From Lenisia limosa (taxonomy: Eukaryota; Breviatea): DNA of 30,530 bases. Location of the stretch: positions 1 to 30,530 of the forward strand of contig LPNZ01011165.1 of NCBI GenBank assembly GCA_001655205.1, given 5' to 3'. This document shows positions 1-10,125 of this stretch, piece by piece. The first letter of the stretch is position 1. The number at the start of each line of letters is the position of its first letter. Under the pieces are notes generated by a model that ran no database searches, was not told the DNA's origin, and saw only the letters and a program-made list of their open reading frames with translations. The position numbers and the translations under genes were made by a program.

Positions 1-3000
1 GAGAACGGGTGGGGGCTGGGGGCTGCTTGAGAGGTCGGATTTGAGTGTCTTAAACGCCTGTGAGAGTAAGGCAGCTATTCTGGTGATGAGTGCTGGCGTA
101 CAAACGAACCAAACAGGGAGGTATAGTATTTTGATGAAAAAGCAAAATTGAGAGATATATGACCAAATATGCAAGTGAGATTAATTGTCCATAGTTTGGT
201 GACAAAATTAATTGACCATGAATACTACGGTGGAGTGCTGGAATACTTAAAAGCAAAACAAACCTGAAGTATTGAAGCCAGTTTTGAGACTTGCAAGCCG
301 CCTGAAGCAGTGAAATGTACAAAGAAATAGAAAATAGTATTCATTTCATCATTGGTACATCTGCAATCTAAAGAGAGCACTTCAGTATATCCTGGCAGAA
401 CTCTCCTTGCATCCCTCTTCCACAATCAACCAGCTCACTCTTGACAACACCCGAAGCAGGTGCCATACCCGGCATGATGGAATACAGCGAGGCCGCCTGC
501 AGAAATAAAAGTGTTCGTTTGCCAGTACCAATGGGTAAGTATCTATAATTGTCTGCAGGTTTATGGATATGTCTAAATATTATATTCCCACCTGGGGCCA
601 CGGGATGAGACGATTCAGTTTAATGGGGTACAGACTCGACCCAAGAACAGCAGCAATAGCGGACGCGGGTTGTGACACGAGGATACTGCATGTACGGTTG
701 TCCGCCATAGCGGGGGTGAACAGGAGGGCTGCAGGGTAGTCCAGGGCCTGGGGTGGTGAGTATCAACCGACCACAGAGTGGAATGGAACAACAAAGGGTA
801 GAGTATTAGTAAGTTAGAGAGTTCAATAGAAACCCAAAACAAATTAAAGCGTTCCTAATACCAGTCATTAATAAAACCGTATCCACCTTGCGCTAAGTCA
901 AAACAAAGCCAAATAAATACAACAATAACCCACCTCCGTGACAGCAGGGAAAAGGCTCGAGTCTTTTTTGTCGCGAATGTTGAGGATAAGAGCCTCCAGA
1001 GAATCCCTAACTTTGCTCTGCGAAAGTGAAGGAAGGTAAACGAGGCTTGTTATGGTATTATGGTAGTGAAGGAAGGTAAACGAGGCTTGTTATGGTAATG
1101 TGGTAACGATCAATAGATCACCTACCATGTCGCCTGGGGTGTAGATGTTCTTTTCTGAAATTGTGAAATCAAACGAGGCTGTAAAGGAAGGCACAATTTA
1201 AATGAAAAGGATATGGATATGACTCCCCCCCCCCCCNNNNNNNNNNNNNNNNNNNNNNNNNNNNNNNNNNNNNNNNNNNNNNNNNNNNNNNNNNNNNNNN
1301 NNNCAGGCGCGTTTTGGTCTCCCTCTGGTGCGGCCTGACTGTTGACTGACATCCTCATTGTTGTGGGCTGTCTCAAGAGGGACGTGCCTACAGGTCAGAA
1401 GATGGGGCCAGAGGAGGAGGGAAATTGTCATGGAAGTGGTATTAATAACAGCGGCTTTGCTTATACTGGTGCTTTACCAAATTCCAATACATGAGCTGAT
1501 ATCTTACACTACATACCAGATTTGTTGTTCTTGAAAGCGAAGGAAAAGAGTTCGACAGCACGCATGACTGCAACCAAAAGGTCCCTGGGGAGTAATACGA
1601 AGGAAATTTCGATGAAGAATATTGGCGTAAAGGTACTGATCACGAACTGAATAATCTGAAACTCCAAACAAACAAAAAACAAAAAACAAAAAACAAAAAA
1701 AACAAAAAACAAACAATAGCAAACACAATTGTCAAAAGGAGCTTTCGAGAATTAGGCACTGAGAGTAGCGAATGGGCAGCATACCTTCTCGCCTGGTTGA
1801 GGAGGGAATAGGACATTTCAGGCACACTGTTGGCCTCCAACATCGGTGCCAGGTGTGGGAACGAGACTTGGCTTGTTTTGTCCACTTCTTCATCCTGGAC
1901 AATATCAAGATGTGCATTGTGGGATTTGAGAAACACGACCATCAGAGTCTGTAAGCCACATCCCGAAATGGACAGATGATTTACTCATTCTATACTGTAC
2001 CATATATGATCTCGTAAGATATGCAAACCCATTTGCTCCTGAAAATGTTCAAAAGGACAACGTGTTGTGCGGAGAGAGTGGAGAGAAGCCCATGGGGGTA
2101 GGGTGCTACAAAGTCAGTCGACAACATGCCAATTAGTTCGGCTTTTGTGGTATGAAATGATATGGTATGTATTTGATGACTATTGTTGATACACTGTACC
2201 CACCACTAATCCACGCTACACCTGCGCTGATATTTGTAATTTTTGCAGCAGCATATCCAGGGGGAGGGTCGTTGACAATGTCCTGAAGCTTCTCACACTG
2301 AGTGATTAGATTGTAATTTCTGACCGGGGAGATGTAAGACAAATATATGACATAATATTGCTCTTGATGTGGACGTCAATAAATCGATAATCTCACGATC
2401 TTTTGGTACAGAAAGGCGGGTCAAATTCTCACCAAAAAGCTTACACTATCATTAATGAAGAAAGCCACTTCGCGGTACTTCGCCATGAGTATCAGAAGTT
2501 CTCTATGGCAAATCGAGTCTAAATTGATGATCATTAACTTCTCTTCATCAGAGTCCGACAGTCCCAAATCCCAAGACGTCCCCACCATGCGGGCTAGGAA
2601 CGTGGAGAACTTCCCCGGACCGCGGTACACTGAACACTCTCAAAGGCTCAACCTCAACTCGGACAGCCTACNNNNNNNNNNNNNNNNNNNNNNNNNNNNN
2701 NNNNNNNNNNNNNNNNNNNNNNNNNNNNNNNNNNNNNNNNNNNNNNNNNNNNNNNNNNNNNNNNNNNNNNNNNNNNNNNNNNNNNNNNNNNNNNNNNNNG
2801 GTAGTAGATAAATTACATTTTCGAAAAACTATGCTTTAACTCACTGCATTAGACCACCCACCACATCTCCAAGGGCAAACATCCTGGGGTGTCGTATAGC
2901 GCTGACTCGACACTTTTCATGCAGCGGTCCACTAGAGCAGTGTTATTGGGTTATGGGCACCTCATATATCTGGGCATATCTATTCTGGCTTGATTAACCG

Positions 3001-6000
3001 CGACTGCAGGATACCTAGTGAAATGTCCGATAATCACACCCGGAAACTGAATAGGTCACATCCCCCCACTCGAAGCTTCCGTACATGAGGGTGTGGAAGA
3101 ACTTCGTCAGAGAGTACTGAGCAAGAGCTAAATAATCAATCAAAGAACACCTGGAGTGTTGCAGAAGTTTCAAAAGCAGACAAGAACATTTAACTCACAT
3201 CAAACATGCGTCAAACCACCTCTTTTACTAGCGACAAGGGATTGTTTACTAATACAGACGATATGTTGCTTAACTTGGCCGACATTTATGGAAAATTCAG
3301 TCTTTTTTGAACCGAAGCCTCCTTCATCAATGCTCCTCCCCCGTCCCACGTTTCGGCAAGGTGCACGCATGGGAAGGGCCGCAGGTTGAACAAACTGTCC
3401 ACGTCAGAATCTCGGGGTCTGCGGTGGCAATCACTCTGGGGGGTTATATTCTCTGTATGTTAGCAGTTTGATGATGTGTCATTTATGTATATTCTAGTTT
3501 TGCCTCCTTTACGCTTTATACCCCCCCCCCNNNNNNNNNNNNNNNNNNNNNNNNNNNNNNNNNNNNNNNNNNNNNNNNNNNNNNNNNNNNNNNNNNTCAG
3601 CAAATGCGAACTTGTGCACATGGGCGGTGAGGGGCTGGAGGCAAGAAGAGCACTGTGTTCGTTAGAAATAATGGTCATATCCAAGGAACTACCAAGCTTA
3701 GAATCTAATATTTCAGCATAGTTAGTACGGCCGGATTATCACCCCCTCCACCCCCTCCTCACGGCCAAAGCGGTGTTTCCACAGAAATTGAAGATGAAGT
3801 CAGAAAGAGTCATGTCCGAGTGGCGGTAGAACAAGCTTTCTGGGGAGGTGGGTTACGAATTTTTTGTTCACCCTCTCCCCCATCAACTCTGTTGGCAGAA
3901 TAGTTGGTTTGGAATTAACAAAACAAAGCCCAGAACAGTCCCTTCAGTCACATTCCCCAGAACAATCCCTTCAGTAACACTGTCCAAACAGGGGTGCAAG
4001 TTGAAGGATCATTAACGTAATGAAACCGATCAAACACATTGTAAACTGTTTCACTGAATGAGTCTCAATTGCCCCATAATATACTGCACGTATTTGCCAT
4101 TCTCAACGTACGAAAGACAGTAGGAGGGGCACATACATCGCCAGCCTTATTGAGTAGACTGTACATGAAGGACAGAGAAAGAGCCTGACAAGTGACAATA
4201 TATGGGAAATCCTCTGATCTTCAAATGCAACAACAAATGCTAGTCTTTTCTTTGGCACCTACCTGATAGGCCAGGGCGAGGGGACCTAAGTCAGGACTCT
4301 GCATTTTGAGGCACTGATGCTCTCCACACGACGCGTTAACCCAGTCCTTGAGGGGGGTCAGGAGGAAGCTACTTTCAGTCATGCAAAACCGAAACAAAAG
4401 TGTGACCAACACCTCCCCCCCGAAACTTCCCCAACTTATCCCCCACCCTACCGATGGAGAATAGGTAGTCCAGGGGCTTGACATAGGCTCTGAGGGGCTA
4501 TAGAACCCGGATGGTTGTGGCTGATTCTGGTGAACGGCTGAAAAGGCCTGGGGGGGGGGGNNNNNNNNNNNNNNNNNNNNNNNNNNNNNNNNNNNNNNNN
4601 NNNNNNNNNNNNNNNNNNNNNNNNNNNNNNNNNNNNNNNNNNNNNNNNNNNNNNNTGATGGGTAGTTCTTAGAATTTCAAAACCAAACACATGTCAACAG
4701 AAAGTAGTTCAAGGTACACGCCCCCACGGATTTTGAAAGGATTGGACCGGGGTGCGGCAGGAGTCGTGACGGGTAGTTCAACATCGGGTCCGGCGTGGGC
4801 ATGAGACAGGCTGAAGGGTAACGTATGCCATAGGCTATTATTAAAGCTTCCCTGTTTATGTGTTTCTTATAGTTCTCAATGACACCATAAAAAAGGTGAT
4901 AGCCTTTTCTTTGCGGAAAAAAGGGAAATCTTATCTGGAATGCTCTTCTTTCATTAAAATGAACTTGCTGATCAATCCCGACTACCAGGGCTGAGTTGAA
5001 TTGCGTTAATGTCAACGGCGGCGTACGCGTCAGGAATGATAGGCTTCATTTTCTGGACAGGTCAGAGGGTAAACCAGCGGATCAATTAGACTACCATTGT
5101 TCTTTTCATTTAACGTATTTTCTTGATTCCAAAAATTTCTAAATTGACACAAAAAAGAAGGTAATATCCCAATAAACCGACTTCGCTTGTTATCGTATAT
5201 GGGATGGATTTGTCCACACTATTTGGTTGCATCTCCCCATAGTATTCCTATTCACCCCCCCCCCCCNNNNNNNNNNNNNNNNNNNNNNNNNNNNNNNNNN
5301 NNACAAAAGCCCAAGTTGCGCAAATCCTTTCCTGAAATATCAAGTAATCCAAAGAATCAACAAGTGATCAAAAGAATCACGAACAAACCCAACCTCTCCA
5401 ATCTGATGTTGTAGGCTGTCAAAATGGTCAGGCCCAATATGGCCTTCACCGGAGCTAATCCTTGAATCGTGTCGCCCCTGAAGTGTTACCACTTTCTATA
5501 GTTACAATGGGATTAAAATAGGAAAATGGAAACTCTAAGAGCATTTAAACAGGAGTCAATAAATATCATTATAGAAAAATGCACCAGCATGTCTTTAATC
5601 TGCTTGGTCTCACCTTATACAAATGGTGGCAAATCTTCTTGAAGGGCAATCCTCAAGGTAGATCATAGATCGTGAAGGGGTTCCGGTGGTAACCGATCTA
5701 AATACCCCACAGGTGCCAACTATATCCTCGGATGTGGGGAGATCTGAGTTGTGAGAGAAGCATTGATGATGTTGGGAGATTCATCCATTTTGATCCTCAA
5801 TAACATTTCAAAAAGAGAAGGAAAATGATATTATAGTACTAACACACAATAACAAGGATCCCCTCCCCCAACTGTGCGAGGGATAAATTCGTGTGGCTGT
5901 GGCTCGAGAGATTCGATCCATAACTCGCTGAATGATCATGCCAAATGTAATAGCAATTGGTTGTTAGCAAAAATCAAGATAAATCATTTGAGAAGCGTAA

Positions 6001-9000
6001 TACAATTTGAACGACTCAGCTTTCAGTTTATGACACTATGATTGCGCAGTAAATAGTCCCCACAGCTTTCAAGCCAGAAATGACGGTAATACTCCTTGCT
6101 TCAAGCTTGTTGACCAATGTTAACGATACCTCTTTCTCGGTAACTACAGGGTGAGTGGAGGGGGTGACATGCATGGACATAGAACGTACTCCTCTTACTG
6201 ATAAGATTAGGATTGTGTTTGATGAGCTTCTCGAGGAGGATAGAGTTGTACACTGCTGCTTGATCTATACAGGCCTCAAACGAGGCGGGTGTCGTATCAG
6301 CTGCCTCGTACCTGCAGTTAGTCAAGCCGAAGGTCGAATACAAAATCTTTTCCATGACATTTTTTACACAATACTTTGAGTCATGAAATATATAAATTTG
6401 TGAAACTTAAAGGTTTAATATGTTCAGCACCAACTGGAGGGGACATGAGAACAGCAGTATTCTGGGCTTTTCGATGTAACATCTCATAGCAATTGTGGCG
6501 GGCCGGCCGCGGAAGACAAGTCCTCGGATGTAGCTGCTGTCTTTGGGGGATCCTCCGGGTATCTAATTGGACCGTTAAAACTGAAGATCCAATTCTTAGC
6601 AATAACTATTCCTTGGAAATACGGGGAGGGTGCAATGTATACGGGGAGGGGTGGGCCAATGTATTTCAAATAAATATTATATTATTACTGTAGAATACTA
6701 TGATGGAAAGACTGCCAAGTAGCTACCCAAAGCAGACCTTGGCAATCCTAATCGCACTTAGGGGGTTGGTGCTATCTTTCACTCCTGGATTGAGGGAGAG
6801 ATTCCGTACGGACGCCCGGGATAGGTGCGACAATGGGTCTGTGAGGTGATAAAGAATTGCTAATCTTGAGCTAGAATCTGTACTTGAAATTATCCCACCT
6901 TCCCAGTCAGCAGACAAGCCACCAAGTTGTCTCATAATCGAAATATATTCTGAAAGATAGGAATTCGCAATCTGGAAGGTTTCATTAGTTAAGATTTGTC
7001 ACTTGCTGGAAGAGTGACAAAAACAAAGCGTATGAAAATGAAGAAGTATGGTGGAGAATGAATAAAACAGCTGATATGTACAACTTGAAAGAGATACCCA
7101 GAATGCTGAATTTTATCATGTGCTTTACTTCCCTAGCACCCACAGTTAGAACAGATGGCACGTCTTCAGCCTTGGATACGGGGGAAGTGTCGGGCAAAGT
7201 ACCTGGGGTGGTCACCAAAAAACTACTTATCTCCAATGATCAACATATTCGTTCTTAATGCAAAAGAAGTAGATACGTACTAGAGATGGTGTGCAACCAA
7301 AAGAAACTATGTATTATCTATTAATCTGTTGTGTACTAATGATTGCAGAAAGTAGCCCACCCATGTCCCAAGTTGATGAGAAAAGTGGCTCAATTGGAAC
7401 TGTTTCCTCATCACTCGATTCATCCGAACTTGGCCTATATGTGTCAAAGTCTGAAAAGGGTATTTAGTAAATAAAAGAATCAGGACAATAAGCTTGAACC
7501 CAAAAAAACTCCGAATCACATTGCCCAAGCCCTGCTGTGCAAACAAAAAAAAATATATACAATATGTATGTATGCGCAAAAATACCCAATAAATATAGAT
7601 TCAAGGTGAAGGGCAATCTACAACCCCCATGCCCCCAGGCTAACTCAAAGTCAAGGTGAAGTTGAGAGGAGCACCCATGGGCAACCCGTGTGTCCTAAAT
7701 CGTGACTTTCTGCAATCTGATATACAATATTGTTTAAAAAACATATCATATTTAAAGTAAATAATTGCATTTGCTTATGACGTTTGCATCAATTCAATTC
7801 AATTCAATTCAATCCCCCCATAATCACGCACCAAGGTTCGTTGTGAACTTGGCCCATGGCTGGTGAGGACTGTTCTCAGATATGTGACCAAAGATTGCTC
7901 GGTAAGTCTAGTACTGCACACTGAACCGTCAGCATATGACTGGCTTATATGCAGTATATATAGAACAATTTGACGGAATGTAAAATGTGTTAATTACACT
8001 ACTCTGACAAAGTAAAAAGAGTGAAGGAAGTGAGTAAGAAACAAACGTTTTGGAGGTGCAATAGGTGCGGCAGCACAAGAGATACTAAAATGTGAAAGAA
8101 GAAGATGTTTGACAGTTGCTATTACAGGATTTACCCTCCCCCCTACTCGGCATCAAAGGGATTCAATGGCTGCCGATGGGATGGGAAGTTCTTCTTGTTA
8201 AGGTGCAGAGTATAACATACTTCACAGACCCTCAGTGCGGTCTGAATGGTGACTCTTTTTGTTGTTTTCAAGAAGTTATCTTAAAAAAACAAACACTTTT
8301 GTTTTTGAAAATATAAAACTCATTTATTATTATTGTGAGACATACTGATGCCCTTCATAAGATGTGACCAACCACCCATGTGACCATACCCACTGGTTTT
8401 TCTTCAGACAGAACGTTGAACGAAAGGCTCTTTTGTGTACATCTGGATTGTTACACTCTTCAAATGCAAAAGCAAAAGTCTGTTTGAACCTTGAAGTTTG
8501 CTTATCAAGGATATCGACAACATTTTCTGAAGTCACAGGCTCTGAAAATGGAAAACATAAACCAATTGATCATATCAAATTACAGAATAATCCCATTCAG
8601 AGATATCATATGAAATATGTATATTACACTAAGTCTTGACCTATTTTTCTCATCTGATTCTATCAGCAAAGACTTACCAAGTGTGTTTATTAAAGTTTAT
8701 TGTGTGTATTTGTAAGTTATTCAGTTTTATTATCCTATGAGCAACTAATTCCTCATCTAGTTAACCCCCTCCCAACTTTGAACAGAAGACATGGCCACAT
8801 AATCGGCAGTGATGCTTCCGTCGGAACGCTGTGAACTCTGACGTGCAGCTGTAGCAAAGGTGCGCTACCGCATCCGGAATCCAATTGGTCTGAGGGGGGG
8901 GGGGGGNNNNNNNNNNNNNNNNNNNNNNNNNNNNNNNNNNNNNNNNNNNNNNNNNNNNNNNNNNNNNNNNNNNNNNNNNNNNNNNNNNNNNNNNNNNNNN

Positions 9001-9341
9001 NNNNNNNNNNNNNNNNNNNNNNNNNNNNNNNNNNNNNNNNNNNNNNNNNNNNNNNNNNNAAAGACAGAGAGAGTCTTCTAGAATACTGAACAACCGTAAT
9101 TGACCCTACCCGGTTAAAGATATCTGCAGCAGCTTGTTCATTCTCTGTTGTCCTAAAAAGTGGGATATTTGTTACATTAACAGTGCAAAAGGATAGAAAG
9201 AAAGATGGCATGGGATTCATGCGGGGCAATAACGACTAACTAACATTATATATTGTCAACAGATTAAAAGGAATACTCTGCTAACCTTGCCCATGTGCCT
9301 GTTTTGTGGCCCAACAACTGGTTGAAGTCTGTAAGGTCCAT
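1..9341 (-). CDS. Fab1/PIKfyve-like phosphatidylinositol-3-phosphate 5-kinase, 3' end (kinase domain) missing
   Basis: Seen: a minus-strand multi-exon gene whose domains come in the Fab1/PIKfyve order: FYVE finger, TCP-1/CCT-like domain, Cys-rich CHK region, then the segment that precedes the lipid kinase. The start is ATG at 9341 ([19 protein letters not shown]); first exons are 9286-9341 and 9110-9152, joined in phase. More than 30 exons can be placed, most with matching phases. Known: this family binds PI3P by the FYVE finger and makes PI(3,5)P2 on endosome and vacuole membranes. Inferred: same role here. The catalytic domain is not in the window; the gene runs off base 1. There is almost no N-terminal extension before FYVE. 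Gaps at 8907-9059, 5267-5302, 4561-4655, 3531-3596, 2672-2799 and 1237-1303 hide sequence, and a few joins (near 6000-6200, 3900-4136, 3117-3366 and 1568-2220) are unresolved. The alternative, another FYVE protein, is unlikely given the CCT and CHK matches. Confidence 0.82.
1026..1104. repeat. Tandem duplication with a 40-base period
   Basis: The 40-base unit starting GTGAAGGAAGGTAAACGAGG occurs twice, at 1026-1065 and 1066-1104. It fills most of the Fab1-like intron 1018-1125, so the branch/polypyrimidine region just upstream of the acceptor for exon 934-1017 is duplicated. Confidence 0.9.
1587..1675 (-). repeat. Copy A of a shared intron block (Fab1-like gene, sense)
   Basis: Read on the minus strand, this intron segment starts with GTTTGGAGTTTCAGATTATT and runs through TACCTTTACGCCAATATTCT and CATCGAAATTTCCTTCG to ACTCCCC. 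It lies in the intron 1568-1784, in the same sense as the gene, about 20 bases before the acceptor. It is preceded by a T/G-rich tract of TTTTTTG units. Confidence 0.85.
2862..4547 (-). other. Cys-rich CHK region of the Fab1-like gene
   Basis: Exons in order: 4452-4547, 4263-4346, 4137-4184, 3763-3839, 3597-3634 (running into a gap), 3367-3435, 3040-3116 and 2862-2931. Diagnostic matches to the Fab1 conserved Cys/His region are [17 protein letters not shown] (compare FYGKNDLTLGIFLERYC), [23 protein letters not shown] (compare LTYSWCRICKQ), [15 protein letters not shown] (compare SFAKYLELRFYG) and [17 protein letters not shown], which matches the H/C..H..R.F block. The exact CPxC motif of other family members is not seen; part may be hidden in the gap at 3531-3596. 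The exon preceding 3839 has not been found. Confidence 0.72.
3926..3982. repeat. Degenerate tandem repeat, about 26-base period
   Basis: CCCAGAACAGTCCCTTCAGT and CCCCAGAACAATCCCTTCAG occur back to back. This is noncoding sequence between Fab1-like exons; it lies where one exon is still unassigned. Confidence 0.7.
5394..6311 (-). other. CCT/TCP-1-like domain of the Fab1-like gene
   Basis: Four exons read well: 6199-6311 ([20 protein letters not shown]), 5873-5927 ([18 protein letters not shown]), 5614-5743 (VGTCGVFRS and [18 protein letters not shown]) and 5394-5477 ([20 protein letters not shown]). They line up in order with the PIKfyve CCT segment: the IDxxxxxxxxLxxxV helix, the VLERISRMT-type helix, the GTC motif, the FFEGCP..GCTIKLRG strand and the ARVKEIL helix. 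In PIKfyve this region binds the scaffold Vac14. The stretch between 5928 and 6198 should hold one more exon (candidate residues [12 protein letters not shown] near 6050-6100), but no join there gives a clean phase. Confidence 0.75.
6619..6664. repeat. Short tandem duplication in a Fab1-like intron
   Basis: The unit ACGGGGAGGGTGCAATGTAT is followed at once by a close copy with ACGGGGAGGGG and CAATGTAT. No function is evident. Confidence 0.7.
6738..7869 (-). other. Linker between FYVE and CCT regions of the Fab1-like gene
   Basis: Exons 7832-7869, 7337-7450, 7140-7202, 6899-6949 and 6738-6838 join in phase. They encode an acidic, Ser-rich stretch ([20 protein letters not shown]) and then [16 protein letters not shown] and [16 protein letters not shown]. 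No known fold is evident. Fab1 proteins have long, poorly conserved linkers here. The animal PIKfyve DEP domain lies in this interval, but I see no DEP-like sequence. An exon near 6500-6600 is likely ([20 protein letters not shown]) but its ends are ambiguous. Confidence 0.6.
7788..7813. repeat. AATTC pentanucleotide microsatellite
   Basis: About five tandem copies of AATTC (read as CAATT) lie in the intron just downstream, in gene sense, of the Fab1-like exon 7832-7869. Confidence 0.9.
8147..8889 (-). other. FYVE zinc finger of the Fab1-like gene (three exons)
   Basis: Exons 8777-8889, 8394-8442 and 8147-8241 join in phase to give a full FYVE finger. It has the N-terminal WIPD motif (WxxD), the basic PI3P-binding core FRRKHHCR, and the C-terminal LRVCEVC motif. 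All eight zinc ligands are present as four CxxC pairs: CYSC, CRLC, CSKC and CEVC. The middle exon is only 49 nt and carries [16 protein letters not shown]. The core most resembles the PIKfyve finger (FRRxHHCRLCG). The acceptor of the first exon follows a run of at least 14 C in gene sense, which abuts the gap at 8907-9059. Confidence 0.9.
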
Positions 9342-10125
9342 GGTAGGCAGTTAGCAGAGTTGTGTTCTAACTCATACAGAACTTTGAGAGCGTAATTATC
9401 CCAATAGCAGCCTCATGGCATAGGCATCAAAATATTGTCTTAAATACACGGGGTGGAAGGCCGAATTGCGTAGGAATCAGAAGAGAAAAGACAAAGAGAA
9501 GGTAAATAAGTCAATAAGATGGAAAATTGTCTTAGAAATCAATGAAAAATATGAAAGTATTGCTTGGAATTTCGTCAAAAGTAGAGAAAGAGCGACAACA
9601 AAAAACTGGAATCATAAACCAAGTTACGCTTCCGCATTTCCATTTTATCGCCCTTCTTCACTCCTCTTGCTCTTGTCCATAAACAGAACAATTCGTTTGA
9701 AACTTACACATTCTCATTGGCTCAGAAACCCTACCTCCCTACCCCACATTTACCATCAGCAGATCACTTATTTGAATGGATTTCCAACACTGTTTTGATA
9801 TTTGAATTCTACCTCCACTCTGACTTCACAATAAGGAGAGGGGAACGCTTTAGTCAATCCAATTGACATTCACATGCTTCCCCCTCCCTACGAATCGTCA
9901 ACCAAGGCAGTCATCCCGCCAAAAGACCAGTTTGAGAGGGCATGGCTGACTGATGACGATCCCAACCCCTCCGTGTTCGTTCGTGCTCCCAGGGTTGGCT
10001 TTTTGTAACATTAATATTAGCGATGTATGCGTGACTACATATGAGTGTAATGTTAGCTTCTACCTTACAACCTATTATATTGTGATATTGAATACATCTG
10101 AATTGCCATTTGCCAATTCTTAACA
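9342..10125. promoter_or_regulatory. Divergent intergenic region between the Fab1-like and GNAT genes
   Basis: These 784 bases separate two genes whose start codons face away from each other, so both promoters should lie here. A 110-codon open frame at 9466-9798 (plus) is AT- and Lys-rich and has no family signal; I treat it as noncoding. No convincing TATA or other core element can be assigned. Confidence 0.4.

Larger units (their letters stand above)
1..2629 (-). other. Pre-kinase region of the Fab1-like gene
   Basis: Exons: 2445-2629, 2222-2297, 1785-1894, 1517-1567, 1304-1387 (into a gap), 1126-1178, 934-1017, 592-747, 439-496, 264-301 and 57 to beyond the edge. The last six join in phase. 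Exon 592-747 carries [20 protein letters not shown], matching the conserved PIAVxxxEPSSIIAFALS..Y segment that stands just before the Fab1 kinase domain. Exon 2445-2629 encodes a helical stretch ([19 protein letters not shown]). The exon at 1304-1387 ends in a basic RGRPKR patch next to the gap. No kinase motif (GGKSG, DYSLLVG) occurs, so the catalytic exons must lie off the left edge. Confidence 0.65.

Noticed and set aside
1-57. Start of the Fab1-type kinase catalytic domain
   Set aside because: Only the linker [14 protein letters not shown] is visible; no glycine-loop or catalytic motif occurs before the edge.
1304-1387. AT-hook (RGRP core) DNA-binding motif in the Fab1-like gene
   Set aside because: A single short basic patch beside a gap in a cytosolic/membrane enzyme; chance is likelier.
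5927-5955. Extending the CCT exon upstream to include IAITFGMII
   Set aside because: The peptide fits the domain, but no AG acceptor exists before the upstream stop; the acceptor CATTCAG at 5928 is clean and in phase.
8330-8536. 68-codon minus frame beginning [12 protein letters not shown] as an exon
   Set aside because: Another frame of the same DNA gives the missing FYVE exon (8394-8442) with the correct Cys pair and phases.
9466-9798. 110-codon open frame on the plus strand as a gene
   Set aside because: Lys/Asn-rich AT-driven composition, no family signal, and it lies in the divergent promoter region.
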